64,000 bases of DNA, from NCBI GenBank assembly GCA_964019425.1, contig OZ025841.1, positions 186,001 to 250,000 of the forward strand, in the 5' to 3' direction. The translations under genes were made by a program, and so were the position numbers. The notes under the pieces were generated by a model. That model had not been told where the DNA came from. It was given only the letters and a program-made list of their open reading frames with translations, and ran no database searches. Below are positions 36,397 to 49,100 of this stretch, piece after piece (the first letter of the stretch is position 1; each line of letters starts with the position of its first letter). Origin of the DNA: Flectonema sp. DT1601 (taxonomy: Eukaryota; Euglenozoa; Diplonemea; Diplonemida; Diplonemidae).

Positions 36397-39300
36397 TCAA
36401 CTAACGAGGAGTCTTTTTAATTTCAATCGATATCCAGGTAGGGTTACTAAGGAGAGTAACGTTTCTTCTTCACGAGCAACATGACGAAGATCTGCTAAAT
36501 CTTCATAACCCTGACTATTCATCACATCTACGAGTTCCGACATATTATTAAATTCTAACCAACGAGAAACTTCAGTCTCAGTCCGACTACAAACCTGAGG
36601 GGTTCTAGGAGGAGTTGGAGTATGCATCAACATCGCTGTTGGAGGTCGATGTGGCAATACACTAGAAGGTGGTCTCCTACTACTCGTTACAGGAGCAGAT
36701 GAAGGTCTAGGTGGTTGAACTGGTAAAGGTGTCGCAGCATACCCAACTCCAGGTGTCCTACCTGAAAATCTAATAGAAGCCTGAGTGTGTAAGTTTGTAC
36801 AAACAACACCAGGCTTACTACAAAAATCAATCCTCGGAACATAACAAGGAGGCAACCCTACTTGATAATGATAACAATTAGAAGCAACAGGTAAAGTTCT
36901 AAGCAATGGAGTATTAAGACGTCTGTCAGGTAAATCGATATCTGTTTCACTAACCTCATCATTAACATCAAAGTTACTAAATCGTGAACAAGCTCTTTCA
37001 CAAGGATCTTCTGGTTGTATGATCCCCTTACAACTTCTATTTAAAGTAATAGCTGTGTGAGGTTTCTTAAGAACTCGATAGTACTTTAGATGTTCAACAG
37101 AAGAATCCATCAACGATGTAGTTGTATGAGACTGACTTACCTTTCTCTGAAACACATGAAGGTCCGCACTGAAGTCCCATTGATGTTCAAGAAATGAGAT
37201 CTTTAGAATCACTTTAACCCAATCACAGAGGTGAGCAAGTGGTTGTGATACAGCTAGTAGTCTACAAGAGTCAAAGTCAGGGCTATTCAAGTACTTGAGA
37301 ACCCTCATGACAAGTCTATAAGTGAGAGATAATGTCGGAAAGTTTCTCAGAAAATCGATTAACCCGTCAGCATCTCTCCGAAGCTTTTGACGTAAAAGCT
37401 GCCAATAGTCACATCGATCATCTTCATCACTTGTGAAAACTCCACCAGAACGTCTCTTAGCAGGTGTTAACCCGCTTAGAATACATATCGGAGCAGCTAC
37501 TGTTTGTAGATAGGACGGAGCTCCTTCGACTGGTATTTCCGCTAATTTTCGAAGAGCTTTGCTTGTGATTCCATCAAAGACATGTCTCAGATCCCATCGT
37601 ATTAAATGATCTTGTTCTGTTCCTCTATTCATAGCCTTAACTACATTGTGAATAGTTGAGTGTTGTCGTTTTTTTGATTGAACTAACGCACTCATGGATT
37701 CAACTGCGCTGTGGAAAGCTCTCTCAGTGAACAGAGACAAGAATTTTGACATCCCGTAATGGAATTGTCTCAAAGTTACTTTAAAGTCTTGATATTCATC
37801 TACTGTTGGTGGCGGTAGATCCGGTTCACGTTGTTTTAGTCTACCACTCGCAATACTGGAATCACTTTGAAGATTTGTAAGTTGCATAGAGCTACCTGAC
37901 AACACACTCCCTCCCATTTTACTTCCCTTTGGTAGTAACATTGTATTATTTCTTAGTATCGTTTGTGGTTGCTCTACTTTTTTAATTGGTTCAGGGAGCC
38001 TCGTGTTTAAATTATTAACCAAACTCAGACAAGCTTCGTCATAGTAAGGTTCACTTCTGTGAAGTTCTTCCAAGACAATAAATATCTCGGGTAGTTTAAT
38101 GTATCCGAGTCCTTCGGAATCCCATTTTCTAAAGAGAGTGTGGAGAGATCTATTCTTTCTGTTTCCTTCATTTAAAACATACAACTCCTCAACAATTCCA
38201 TGAAGTTGTTCCATTAGTAAATTGAATGACGGAGTATCACAGTCACCTGTTAGTGAAATCCAAGTTCTTGCGAATTCAATTTGGTCTAAAATCATTCCCC
38301 CAGATGAGTCGAGAGTCACTCCATGATGATCAGAATTGTGTTGTTGTTTGTGTTTCCTACCCGACTCAACAAGTTGAACTATTTTATTCCAATTGGTTGA
38401 TATCTGTTGGATTGTTGGTTGTAAATAACCGTCTGTAGATATAGACAATGATAAAACCAATTGCTGCATCATCGAAAAAGAAACAGTTCCCTGCCCATCA
38501 GTATCACAAAGTGTGAATATCGATTGCAATATTTTATCTCTTCTACAAGCTTCATTGTCTCGTAGCTGACGTTGTCGGTTTTGCTCAGCTACTTCGCGGT
38601 CTTTTTCTTCCTTTGCTTTGGCATCAGCACTCTCTGCCTTGAGTTTTATTTCCAATGGTGTGTCATAAAGCGTGCATTTACCTTTACTTCTCTCCGTTGA
38701 TAAGCTTTCTGAGACTGCTCGTAGTTGCAGAAGAGAACTGGTGCTTTTTCGGAGTTTTCGATCACCTCCGAGGGCGATGTGGATGGTTTGGTCGACGTAC
38801 TTACGAATATTTTCAGTTTCTGGAGCAAGTCCTGACATGCTATTTGTTAAAAAGTGTTTTGATTCTCTCAGCCAAAATCTAGTTAAGAATTCTCTACAAC
38901 GTCGATTACCTTGAGACTCAGTAATTCGATCCCAAGAACCCTTTTTAAGCCAATCGGAGGCTTTTCCAATCCACTCAGCGCAAACAGTTCTACAAGCGTG
39001 AATTCCGATCAAAAGTTTTGACTGTAAAAATTTATTTTCACAAGTTGTGTCAGAGAGCCATTCTGCATACCCACACTCTTCAAGTGTCCATGGGGTTATC
39101 GGACCAATCTTTTCTGACATTTGAGTCTGACGAAGTGAAAGCAGTTCAACAATTGTTGTTTCATCATCTCTAGTAGTACTAATGTAAGCAGTACCAGTCA
39201 TGTTGTTAACGGAAACAAGTCCAGTTTTTGTATCAACAGCAACCTTTACGTAAGACGAACCTTCAACAATAATTGTATGCATTGGTTCAAGAACTCTAAT

Positions 39301-41997
39301 TTCCGCCTCAGCATTCTCAGCAGTCACGATAAAGACTGTACCCCTTCGTATTGTTAAACACGTTCTGAATTCCTCACTGTCGATTGAGTTGATTGCAACG
39401 CTGGTTTTATCACATAATGTATAACGAGTTCCATCAGAAGTCATAGTGTGTAATCTACCAGTCTTTACTTCAATAGTGTCGCGAGGATCTATTAAGTCAC
39501 CAGCTCCAACTGGAATCATCCTTCCAGCAGCACCAGATAGCTGGATTACCCCAACAGCTATTGTTACATACATTTGAGGAAGCCAACTGTGTAATTCTCT
39601 TGTTACCAAGTCAGTTGTTGCTTCTAGTGTTGCTTCAGAACTAATTACGACATGCTTACCAGTGACAGTATCAGTATATGATAGGGTGACTGTTGCTATT
39701 GGAGTGGCATCAATTGTGATGCAGGATTCTGGTATTCCAAGGGTTGCGATGATGTTGCTTGAATGACCTAACGAAAAGTCATCTACAACAATACTCCTCT
39801 CAGAAGGATCAGCAGAGTGATCGTGGATATATGTTGGATCAAATACCAGATCGTATGATCCGAGTTGCTTTAATGTAATCCCTGGTTGGCAATTAATCTT
39901 TAACGATACGTTTGTAGCTACTTTCGACTGTTGACTGGCAACATGTCGAAGTAGCCACGATCTGACAAACGTAAGACTTTCAGTGTTGTATCCTTCACAA
40001 TACCCGTAGTCACCACGACACTTCTTAGCAATAGCTTTTAACAGATATTGATCACATTGATTTCCAATTGCGAAAGTGTGAATTCGAATGAGCCTGTTAA
40101 GTGATTTTTCAGCTTCTTGATAATCCGATGCAAGTTTATTAAAGCCACACCAATTATCATAATGACTGATCGACGTGGAATCACTACTGTCACTTAATAG
40201 TAATACTTCAAAAGAAGTGCTATTGGCTAAGGCGCTGTGGTGTCGACTAAGTAATTGCATTGCTTTTCGTAATTGCAACACCACAGATGAACCAGATGAT
40301 CCTCTGTGATTACCAACAGGCCTGAGTAGTTTTATATTGGTTATAAAATGTTCTAATCCTCTTCCTGTCGCTGATATTAAAGGAAAAACTTTTATCTTTC
40401 CATTCACATAACCCACCAAACCAATATTGTCTTTATCACGTAACCCAATTATCTTTAATAGAAGCGTCGCAATTTCCGGTACCGATGTTATTTTATTCTT
40501 ACCAGCATTGTCTCCCGATCCCCACGTATCAAAAATAAAAATTGTCGTAAACCCGTGTAAGTCTTTTATACAAGGATCTAAGGCGATTCCAGCAAGAATA
40601 TCAAGCTGGTGGTAGGCGGTGATTACCTCTCCTGATGAATCAATACGGTGATCTAAGTCTTTGTTGTAGAGGTCTTCAGAAGGTACTACAATGTTTAATT
40701 TCAAACAATTCTTTTCTTCTGTGATGTTATTCTCTTGAGGCTTTTCATATTGCTCTTCTGGTGTTGAGGGACGATCTTCAGTTGAGCTTCCAGCACTGCT
40801 CGATCCGAAGTGATTCTGATTTGATTCGTCTTCAAGCCAGTCAGGTATTACTAGTGACACCGTTGGTTCTTGAGAACTACCTTCATAACGACGACTTTGC
40901 TTATGAATGTCTAAGTAGAAAGGATGTTCTTGTTGTTCTGGACCAAAACAGTCTGAATTAGTAGTGTTTTCTACTGGAGTTTGCTGAATGTTACTAAGCT
41001 GCGCTCGCACACCTGACATCAGATATTCTATTTCTTGCTCTACATTATTTCTTGCACCCGGCATTAACTTTGAAAGAGTAGATGAACTACTCTCATAAAA
41101 CTTTAAAGCCTTTCTAAGTCTTGATAGCTGCCTCTTGGAAGACGGTTCCAACGCATGGTACTCCGCTGCTTGCCCCCTGAAAAAGTCCTGTTTGACAGTA
41201 GCAAAGTTAAGCATTTGATTTATAGTTGCAACACCAGCAGTTGGTCCCATTTGTTTTTTTGCATACTTAATTATTGCTACGATTTGACTGTAGTAGTAGT
41301 TAAGTGAGAAGCTCAGATGTGCACAAGCTTCCCATTGTAGAGTCATACATGATTGTCGACACATTAATAAATATTCTGTAGCACAGGCTAGACATGACAA
41401 TGCTAATACTCTCAAATAATCGGATGAAATTTCATTAGGTAAGCCGTCTGTTGGTAACTTTGAATTAGCCAGATAATCAAGGATACCTGCTGCTTGTTGG
41501 TAACACTTCTCAATGTTTTCTTCAAATTTGAATCGGTCTTTCCTCGCACTCTTTGCTATGAATAACGCAGTATTGTATAGAAGTTTTATTTTTTCTATTT
41601 CAAGATTTGATTCAAACAGTGAATGATTAACTTTTTCATCTTGCAAACGATCTTGTTCATGATTTGGTAGACTCAGATCGATATCTTCCAGAGGTCTATG
41701 CTCTCTTGCAGCTTGTGATGTCAGTTGTATACAGTCATAGTAACTTAATAAATCTTGAAGTTTTGCTGAATACTTATTCAATCCGGTTATTACTTTTGTT
41801 CTTCTCTCAGAAAGCTCAATATCAATATTTTTCATCACCTCATCTTCACTTAAAAACGCTGGTTTTTGCATTTGACCGCCCCATCTAAAAGGTGATGCCC
41901 ATTCCTGCACTGAATCGATGTATGTCTTCGATGGTAGAAGATAATTCAATTTCACACCTGTTCGTCTGATATCGAACAAGTTGAACGTGAACGACAT
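36397..41997 (-). CDS. Multidomain protein: BRO1-like, vWA, FecR-like, EF-hands, SAM
   Basis: An 1866-aa intronless protein with an unusual mosaic. Residues about 1-320 are helical and look like a BRO1 domain (KIKLLYNTALFIAKSA, CYQQAAGILDYLAN, LAQ/SCLACATEYLL-type segments), a fold that in ALIX/Rim20 binds ESCRT-III. A vWA-like domain follows at about 475-690, with a degenerate MIDAS (IFIFDTWGSGDN at 490; LLLSDSSDS). About 855-960 resembles a FecR domain (LTIRRGTVFIV, VLEPMHTIIVEGSSYVKVAV, GLVSVNNMTGTAYI). Two EF-hand-like loops start at Asp1165 (DTDGQGTVSF) and Asp1293 (DSEGLGYIKL). The C-terminus (about 1808-1866) is SAM-like (VSRWLEFNNMSEL, GYEDLADL). There is no signal peptide. It may be a calcium-responsive scaffold at endosomal membranes, inferred from domains only. 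The ATG lies 38 nt after an acceptor at 42036-42037. Confidence 0.8.
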   Translation of the reverse strand: MSFTFNLFDIRRTGVKLNYLLPSKTYIDSVQEWASPFRWGGQMQKPAFLSEDEVMKNIDIELSERRTKVITGLNKYSAKLQDLLSYYDCIQLTSQAAREHRPLEDIDLSLPNHEQDRLQDEKVNHSLFESNLEIEKIKLLYNTALFIAKSARKDRFKFEENIEKCYQQAAGILDYLANSKLPTDGLPNEISSDYLRVLALSCLACATEYLLMCRQSCMTLQWEACAHLSFSLNYYYSQIVAIIKYAKKQMGPTAGVATINQMLNFATVKQDFFRGQAAEYHALEPSSKRQLSRLRKALKFYESSSSTLSKLMPGARNNVEQEIEYLMSGVRAQLSNIQQTPVENTTNSDCFGPEQQEHPFYLDIHKQSRRYEGSSQEPTVSLVIPDWLEDESNQNHFGSSSAGSSTEDRPSTPEEQYEKPQENNITEEKNCLKLNIVVPSEDLYNKDLDHRIDSSGEVITAYHQLDILAGIALDPCIKDLHGFTTIFIFDTWGSGDNAGKNKITSVPEIATLLLKIIGLRDKDNIGLVGYVNGKIKVFPLISATGRGLEHFITNIKLLRPVGNHRGSSGSSVVLQLRKAMQLLSRHHSALANSTSFEVLLLSDSSDSTSISHYDNWCGFNKLASDYQEAEKSLNRLIRIHTFAIGNQCDQYLLKAIAKKCRGDYGYCEGYNTESLTFVRSWLLRHVASQQSKVATNVSLKINCQPGITLKQLGSYDLVFDPTYIHDHSADPSERSIVVDDFSLGHSSNIIATLGIPESCITIDATPIATVTLSYTDTVTGKHVVISSEATLEATTDLVTRELHSWLPQMYVTIAVGVIQLSGAAGRMIPVGAGDLIDPRDTIEVKTGRLHTMTSDGTRYTLCDKTSVAINSIDSEEFRTCLTIRRGTVFIVTAENAEAEIRVLEPMHTIIVEGSSYVKVAVDTKTGLVSVNNMTGTAYISTTRDDETTIVELLSLRQTQMSEKIGPITPWTLEECGYAEWLSDTTCENKFLQSKLLIGIHACRTVCAEWIGKASDWLKKGSWDRITESQGNRRCREFLTRFWLRESKHFLTNSMSGLAPETENIRKYVDQTIHIALGGDRKLRKSTSSLLQLRAVSESLSTERSKGKCTLYDTPLEIKLKAESADAKAKEEKDREVAEQNRQRQLRDNEACRRDKILQSIFTLCDTDGQGTVSFSMMQQLVLSLSISTDGYLQPTIQQISTNWNKIVQLVESGRKHKQQHNSDHHGVTLDSSGGMILDQIEFARTWISLTGDCDTPSFNLLMEQLHGIVEELYVLNEGNRKNRSLHTLFRKWDSEGLGYIKLPEIFIVLEELHRSEPYYDEACLSLVNNLNTRLPEPIKKVEQPQTILRNNTMLLPKGSKMGGSVLSGSSMQLTNLQSDSSIASGRLKQREPDLPPPTVDEYQDFKVTLRQFHYGMSKFLSLFTERAFHSAVESMSALVQSKKRQHSTIHNVVKAMNRGTEQDHLIRWDLRHVFDGITSKALRKLAEIPVEGAPSYLQTVAAPICILSGLTPAKRRSGGVFTSDEDDRCDYWQLLRQKLRRDADGLIDFLRNFPTLSLTYRLVMRVLKYLNSPDFDSCRLLAVSQPLAHLCDWVKVILKISFLEHQWDFSADLHVFQRKVSQSHTTTSLMDSSVEHLKYYRVLKKPHTAITLNRSCKGIIQPEDPCERACSRFSNFDVNDEVSETDIDLPDRRLNTPLLRTLPVASNCYHYQVGLPPCYVPRIDFCSKPGVVCTNLHTQASIRFSGRTPGVGYAATPLPVQPPRPSSAPVTSSRRPPSSVLPHRPPTAMLMHTPTPPRTPQVCSRTETEVSRWLEFNNMSELVDVMNSQGYEDLADLRHVAREEETLLSLVTLPGYRLKLKRLLVS

Positions 41998-43129
41998 GTT
42001 AGTGTGTGAATGGTCTTCAAGACCAGTCTCCCTTCCTAAGTAAAAGATTTAATTATTTAAACAAAAAACATAAATTGAACGCAAAAGAATCAAAAAAAAA
42101 AAAAAAAAACATGGAAGCAACACACACCTGTTGGAGAAACAAATAAAATAATTTTTTTAAATTTTAAACCAAAAAAACAAAAATACTACTAAAATAATCA
42201 AAAATTTCAGACTTCTATTTTTTTTTTTTTTTTTTTTTTTTTAAATCCAATTTTTTTTTTTTTTTTTAATACTATAGCAGGTGAGACTTAATAAACCAAA
42301 AAATTCCTGCAATAATAAATAATATAAAAAAAAAAAAAAAAAAAACTTGTTGCATTTTCATCTCCTTAATATCATGCGGCAAGCAAAAAAAATACATGGG
42401 GATATGTGGATGGGACTGGAATTCTAACTGTCGGTGCCGGTGAAGGGGAGATGGTGGACAGGTTTATAGTCAAAGTCTCTGATTAGTCTGTTTCATGTTC
42501 TAATGTTTTAATAATTTTTTTTTTTGTTTTTTTTTTTTTAATTTTTCTCTATCTAATTGAAAAGTTAAGTCTGTCCGAACTAATTTGGATCTCCCGCTCC
42601 AAAAATGCATTCTAAATATACGAAAGGATACTTTCGAAGAGGGGTTTAAAAAAAAAAAATACTACTGTCGGTGAATAAAACTACTGTATGGAGCAAATCA
42701 AAAGGGGCAAATCAAAAGGGATCAGGGTGGCAATAAAATTATCTAGCGAAACTAACCACCGACAAGAATACCAGAAATACAGTACGAAGGGGGTGAAAAT
42801 ACTCTTACATTAAGTCAGTAAGTGAGGCTACCCAAATGGATAATGGGAAGCAAAGAAGTATGTCAAAAAAAAAAAATCAGGAAAAAAAAAAAAAAAAAAA
42901 ACTCCTAACTAGGCTAGGCATTTTTTTTTTGTAATGAGCTATATTTATAATAACTAAAAAAAGGAGAAAAAAAAAAAGAGAAAAAAAAAAACACAAATGT
43001 ATGTTATATTTTTGTTTATAAAAAAAAAAAAAGTAAAAACGCCACTAAATAAACATATCACAGTAGGGCATATGCCTCCATGTTAAAACTAAATTATCAA
43101 AAAAAAAAAAAAAAAATGAATAAAATTGA
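41998..43129. other. 1.1-kb homopolymer-rich spacer
   Basis: Long A and T runs (42092-42109, 42220-42242, 42251-42267, 42328-42345, 42881-42900) separate short unique stretches. It includes the acceptor of the BRO1-domain gene (AATCTTTTACTTAG, AG at 42036-42037) and the 3' UTR of the giant coiled-coil gene. A short direct duplication (CAAATCAAAAGGG, twice) lies at 42697-42720. No gene is visible. Confidence 0.5.
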
Positions 43130-46100
43130 TCATCGCAGTCTATCCAAACGATGTGCAGGAGGGCTTGCCCTGCCAGGAGGAGGGATCCACGGAGATGGGT
43201 TAGCCGGAGACATACTCCTCCCGCGAATGGTTAGACCAGATCCACTCCTGCTACGACGGCGGACAGGTGAAATAGAGGCGGCGCTTTTTTGAATTTTTGT
43301 CATCAGTTTTGACTCCAAATCCTGAGTCTCAGACGTGGCAGCATCAAAGTAAGATCGGAGAGAATCGAGTTTTTCTTGAACCTTTTCAACCTTCGACAGA
43401 TATTCCGACGGCGTCAGAGATCTTGAATGCCTTGATTGGTATCCTGGTGATTGCTCATCAGCTGGTCTCTTACTTCTACTTCTTCTCTGTCTGTAAGCAG
43501 CTGGTCGAATTGGAGTTTTTGGAACGTATTCTTCCAAACGATCAACAGATTGGTATCCTGGTGATCTACTTGAGAACTCTGTTTTATATGAAGGTGGAGA
43601 AGAGGCTGGGCGTCTTTCCCTTTTTTCCCGCTTTTTCTTGCTGGGCTTCCGAGCCACATCAAACTTCAGTGCCATGTTAAACATTACATCACTCCACGAT
43701 GATGTGATAACTCTCCTCCGAGAGGCTTCTGACGCTTCTAATTGAGAACAATAAAGAGCAGTGCCTGCTACAGAGAGAAGTTCAGAATCAGATGGTTGTG
43801 TTGATTGTCTAGCGAGTTTCGTACCCAAATGGTAGGCTTCTGCTGCATCATCACTGAGGCTGCTCCAGTATTGTTGAGAAGTTGGATTTGCCATTCCATC
43901 TCGTAAAGCTTTCCAGAGAATAGAATCGCCGTCTTCCTGAGATCCAGCAGACCTGTTTCCAATCTCAAAGGCTTCTAAACCCTCGTCACTTGCAACTTCT
44001 TTCCAATAGCGCAATCTATTGTCTCTGTCTTGCCACATAGTTTGGGTTCCGTCAACTACTGCGTCCCATAATACACTTCTTTGACTTCTGACGCCCATCA
44101 AAAAGGCATCCGCTCCCTGGTGATCCAGTCCACTCCAGTATTGAATTTGCTTTTCGTGAATATGCGGTTCTGCTGTTACTCCGTCTTGAGCCGCATCCCA
44201 CAAGAGCGCTTTTCGTTTTATCGCTGCATTCGCATGTGCGGTACCGAGAGTGAAGGCATCAGCAGCTGCAGGACCTTGTGAACGCCAGTACTCAAGTCTT
44301 TCAGGGTGTTCTGATACCTTAGCTGAAGTTCCTTCAAGGACTGCATCCCATAAGAGAGCTTTTCGTTTGGAAGATGAATCAGACTGAGTAGACTGTCCTG
44401 TTCCGAGAGTGAAAGCATCTGCTGCTTCTTGACTTCTTGATAACCAATATTGTAATCGATTATCATGTTCAGATGTTGGAGTGCTACTTCCATCGATCAC
44501 AGCATCCCATAATTGAGATTTTGGCTTCAAAGTGTTCATTTCAGATATTCTATTTCTCAATAACTTTACCTGAGAAGTGAGATTTTGTTCAACAACTGAT
44601 GTTGAATACTGTTCATTTGCAGTGGCTTCAGCATTCTCCAATCTCAAATTTAATTCAGATATCTCATCGCGAAGGATCCTTTGAGAGTTTTGACTTTCTT
44701 TTAAATGACTTCGTAAGGCAGTTACTTGATCTGAAGATTCAGTTAAGTCATCTTGCAGCTTTGTAATTGATTCGTGTGCTTCTCTTAGTTCTGCTGGTAT
44801 ATTGCCAACAGTACTCTGTAGACGCATTGAATCTAATTCAGTTATCAGATCTTGTTCTCTACTCTTGGTTCTGAACAACTCAATTTGAAGTGTTTCATAT
44901 TGTCCTTTTATAGAGTTCTCTGATTCTAATTGGGGTCTTGGCTCGTTGTTTTCATTCTTTGATTGAACTCGTTTTCGAAGGGCGCTTAGTTGACTTTTTA
45001 GTAAACGATTTTCTTCTTTGAGAATATCACTATCACGTTTGACGTCATTCTTTTCATCTTCACGACTGTTTGCATCTGAAAGTTGGATTCTCAGTGATTC
45101 TACTTCTGTTTCCAAGAGAGAGTTTTGCTCCTGAAGGTCCTCAACAATCTCATTGTTGTGATTATCAGCGTATTGCTGAAGGAGAGATTCATTCTCTTCT
45201 CTTAGCTGTTCACATTCTCTCTTCAATTGATCAGTTGTGTTGTCAGTTTTACTGTGAATTCTCTTTCTCAGTGCTTGCAGCTGAGCTCTAAGAGAATCGT
45301 TCTCTTCACGTAGTAGTTTTCTGTCTTGTGTTTCATTCTCAACATCAGTTGAGGATGACGATGTTAATGACAATCGTCTTCTCAGATCTCTGACTTCACT
45401 TTGAAGTCGATCTTCTTCCTGTTGAGTTTCTTCAAGTCGGGAACGAAGTGATTTGATTTGTGATGTCAGCTGTTGATTTCTCTGTTCTAATTCATCATCA
45501 GAAGAAGACCCTCGAGCGAGATCTAACTCAGCTCGTAGATTATCTGCTGAGAGTCTTGCCTTCTGAAGTTTTGATTGAAGCAGTTCAACTTCTTCATTCG
45601 GAGACGACTCATCCTTTGATTGCTTAGCAACACGTTTACGTAATAGCTGTAGTTGAGATGTGAGATTTCCTTCAACTTCTTTAGACTGACGCAGTTGATG
45701 TTCAACATCGTTACCTTCACGTAAGTCTGATTTTAGTTGTTCGTTTTCATTATACAGAGAAGTGAGTTCTTCTCGCAAGTCATCATTCTCTTTGTTGACA
45801 CCAATCATAGCTAACTCATAGTCTTCCTTCATCGCCATTAAGTCATCACTCTGCTGAGTTTCTTGTTGAGATGAAAGCTTAACTTCCAACTCTTTAATGA
45901 CACTTTTCCCCTTTGCTATGTCGTGTTGAAGACTGCTAATGTTGTCTTGTTGCTCTGCTTGAGCTCTTGTGAGGTCTGAATTCTCTCTTAGTAGCTCATG
46001 ATATTCTCCTACCATACTTTTAGAAGTGTCATCTGTTTCTTTACCTTCTGATGGTTTCTCTTTGGAAACTCTGGAACGCAATAGTTGAATTTGTGCCATG

Positions 46101-49100
46101 AGACTCTTTTGAATTTCTACACTCTTTTGTATTTCATCGTCTTTGCGTTCTAATTCAACAGCGAACTCGATTGGAAGGGCGGCGTGTAGTTTACCTTCGA
46201 GGGCGGCGGCTTCAGACTTAGCCGATGATAGAAGTGCCTGGAGTTCGAGAATTGTTTCTGAACCATCAGTCACCTGTTCCTTCAACATCTTTATATCTAA
46301 TTCACGAACTTTTAATTGTGATTTCAATTGACCAACTTCTGCAGTTTCATTTTGTTGTTTCCTACGACGAGGAACCTCATCCACATGTGAACTTGCTGGT
46401 GGTGGTGTTGGTGGTGGAAGAACTTCAGCTTCTTCTTTTATACGTGACAACCTTGATTGCATAGCGCGGAGCTGGTCTAGTACAGTATTTTCAATCACCA
46501 CTGCTTTTTGACCGTCAGCAGCAATTTCTTCTTTCTGACTGTACAGTTCGTCGATTTTGTTTTCAAAAATCGATGCTGACAGAGAAAGCTCACCACGTAG
46601 AAGTTTTACGTTACTTTCAGAGTTTGCGAGTTTTCTCTTGAGAGTAGCTGCGTAGTCTGTACCGCTTCCAGTGAGGGTCAGAATACGAGCATGAGCTTCA
46701 TTCAACTCGGCGCGAAGCTTTTGTTCGATACGCTCACCAACATCGACGTCAGCAATGAGTTCCTTTTTCTCTTCCTCAAGTTGTCGAATGTGTTTTTTAA
46801 GATCATCAACTCTTCCAAACCCAACAGTTGATTCAATCTCAGCTAAGTTATATTCTTGTTCCAGAATCCGAAGCTTGAGTTGCTGAAGTTCTTCTTCTTT
46901 GACGTTACCAGCTTTGTCTTTAGCGCGGTTTTGCAGCAGGTCTCGCATTCCATTTATTTGAGCTCGGAGGTTCTCTTCTCTGACAGATGCCTTTCGAAGC
47001 TCTTCACTCTTATCAGTATCTCTTGAAGCTAATCTAACTACCTGATCTTGAAGAGAGTGAAGTCTATCAGCTAATCTTGATTCTTCACGAGCATGTTTCC
47101 TTCGAATGTCTTCAGACTCGTGAAGAACTCCTTTCAGATCGGTGAGTTCTTGTTCACGAATTTTAACCTCGCGTTCACTTGAGAAACTAGTGATGACTTC
47201 GAGTCTAAGACCACTAGTTGTTGTACTATTTGATTGTGGTGATACTGGTACTATATCAATCCCATCAAAGTATCGTGGGGATGACGCTTCTTCTGAACGA
47301 GCAGCACGAGCTGCTTTTCGTTGTGCGATACGAAGTTGGACGCGGATCTCATCAAGTTCTTCAGCAAGACGTTGATTCTCTGATTCGAGTTGATGAGTAT
47401 TTGTTGATCTTACAACAGTTGGTGGTGGTGAGAGAGTATCTTTCTTATCATCTGTTAAAATAAAACTTTCTGTCGATCCACCAGAACCAGCAACAGAGAC
47501 AGCTGTTCCGATAGGACTAATCGACTTCCTCTTTCTTTCAATTTTATTTTGAAGATTTAATGTGAGCTCATCGTGGAGGGATGCGACGTCTGCGGTGAGT
47601 TGTGATTTCTCTAACTCCAGTTTCTTAATATGCATTTGATACAAAGTCTTTTGAAGTTCCAACTGTCTCTCAACCAGAGCTGAGTTCAGTTCTTTTACTG
47701 CTTCGATACTACTCGCCGTGGATAGCTCTCTTTCAAGAGAAGAGATTTCCCTTTCAATAGCAACCTTTACAATTCCTGAAGCATTATTAATATTATCATC
47801 ATTTTGAACTAGTTGTTCAAGGGTGAGGTTGTTGTATGGCTTTGAGTCACTTGAGAGATTTTGAATCAATTTTATCTCCTCATCAATCTCAGTAATACGT
47901 TCATCGTTATCAACAACACCATCCTCATTGTTAATTAATAACTCTCTTCGTTGGAGTAAATTTGTTAATTTATTCATCTTGTGTTGCAGCTCATCAACGT
48001 TGTTAAGAGAGGATTGTTTTTCTACAGCCAACCATTTGATATGTGATAATTGCCTTGCAGGTGATGGCATCTCTGAAAGAATCCCTTCTACTAAAGTTTG
48101 TGTCGTCGCAGAGAGTTCACTAGTCTCTTGTTGTATTCTCAAGAGTTCCCTATTTGCTTCGTTTACATTAATTTCTTGATTCACGTTTTCAGCATCTTTA
48201 ACGAGAGTTGTTCTTTCAGCTCTTAGCTGAGCAATTTCAGCACAGTTTTCACCCTTCTTGAAAGAATCTAATTTCAGAGTCAGTGAAGTGATTTCAGCTG
48301 TTAATACCTCCCTTTCATCTTTCAATAGGTCAATCTTTTGTTCGAAGTTAGAGATTCTTTCGATTCGTGTTGGTGATGCTGACGATCGTTTAGCAGCAGC
48401 TCTCAACATTCCAGAAAGCTTCTCGATCTCAACTGCTCTTCGTGAAGATAATTCTTGTGATTGAAACAGCTTCATCATACACTGACCCAGTTGTTCATTT
48501 GCTGGCATGTCTGAGAGAAGTGGACTTCCCCTACCATCGGTTGAAGATCCGTTACCGCCAGCCTTTGTTACTTGAAATAGAGCCTGTTGGAGATCTTCAC
48601 ATTGCTGTTTTTTCTTTGATAGCTCAGATTGAAGTTGCTGTGTTTGCTGTTCAGAAGCAGTCAGTTTATTACGAATTGAAGAAAGCTGGAGATTAAATCT
48701 GTTCTCAGTTGCTTCAATGACACCTATCATGACCTCATCATTGTCTTGAGTTGTGGTACCTTCTTTTGTTGAGTCAGACTGATCAATACCAGGTCTTGTT
48801 AGTGACAACTGAACTACTCTTTGTTGTAGTTCTGACACTGTGTTATTAGCTTTTTCAATGTTTTGTTGTTGTTGTTTAACAAGGGCATCTTTCTCTTCTA
48901 TTTCAGAGTTGTATCTTTTTGTTGCTGCTTCTGATGCGGCTTTTTGAAGTTCATTCTCTTGTTCTAGCTTCATTATTTTAACGATAAAGACTTCAGTGTC
49001 TGCAGCGGTTCCCATTTCATCAGTTTGAGATGATGAAACAATATCCCAATCAGAGGATTTCATGCTGAGGCTTCCACGTGACAGCTTGATTAGTCTCTTT

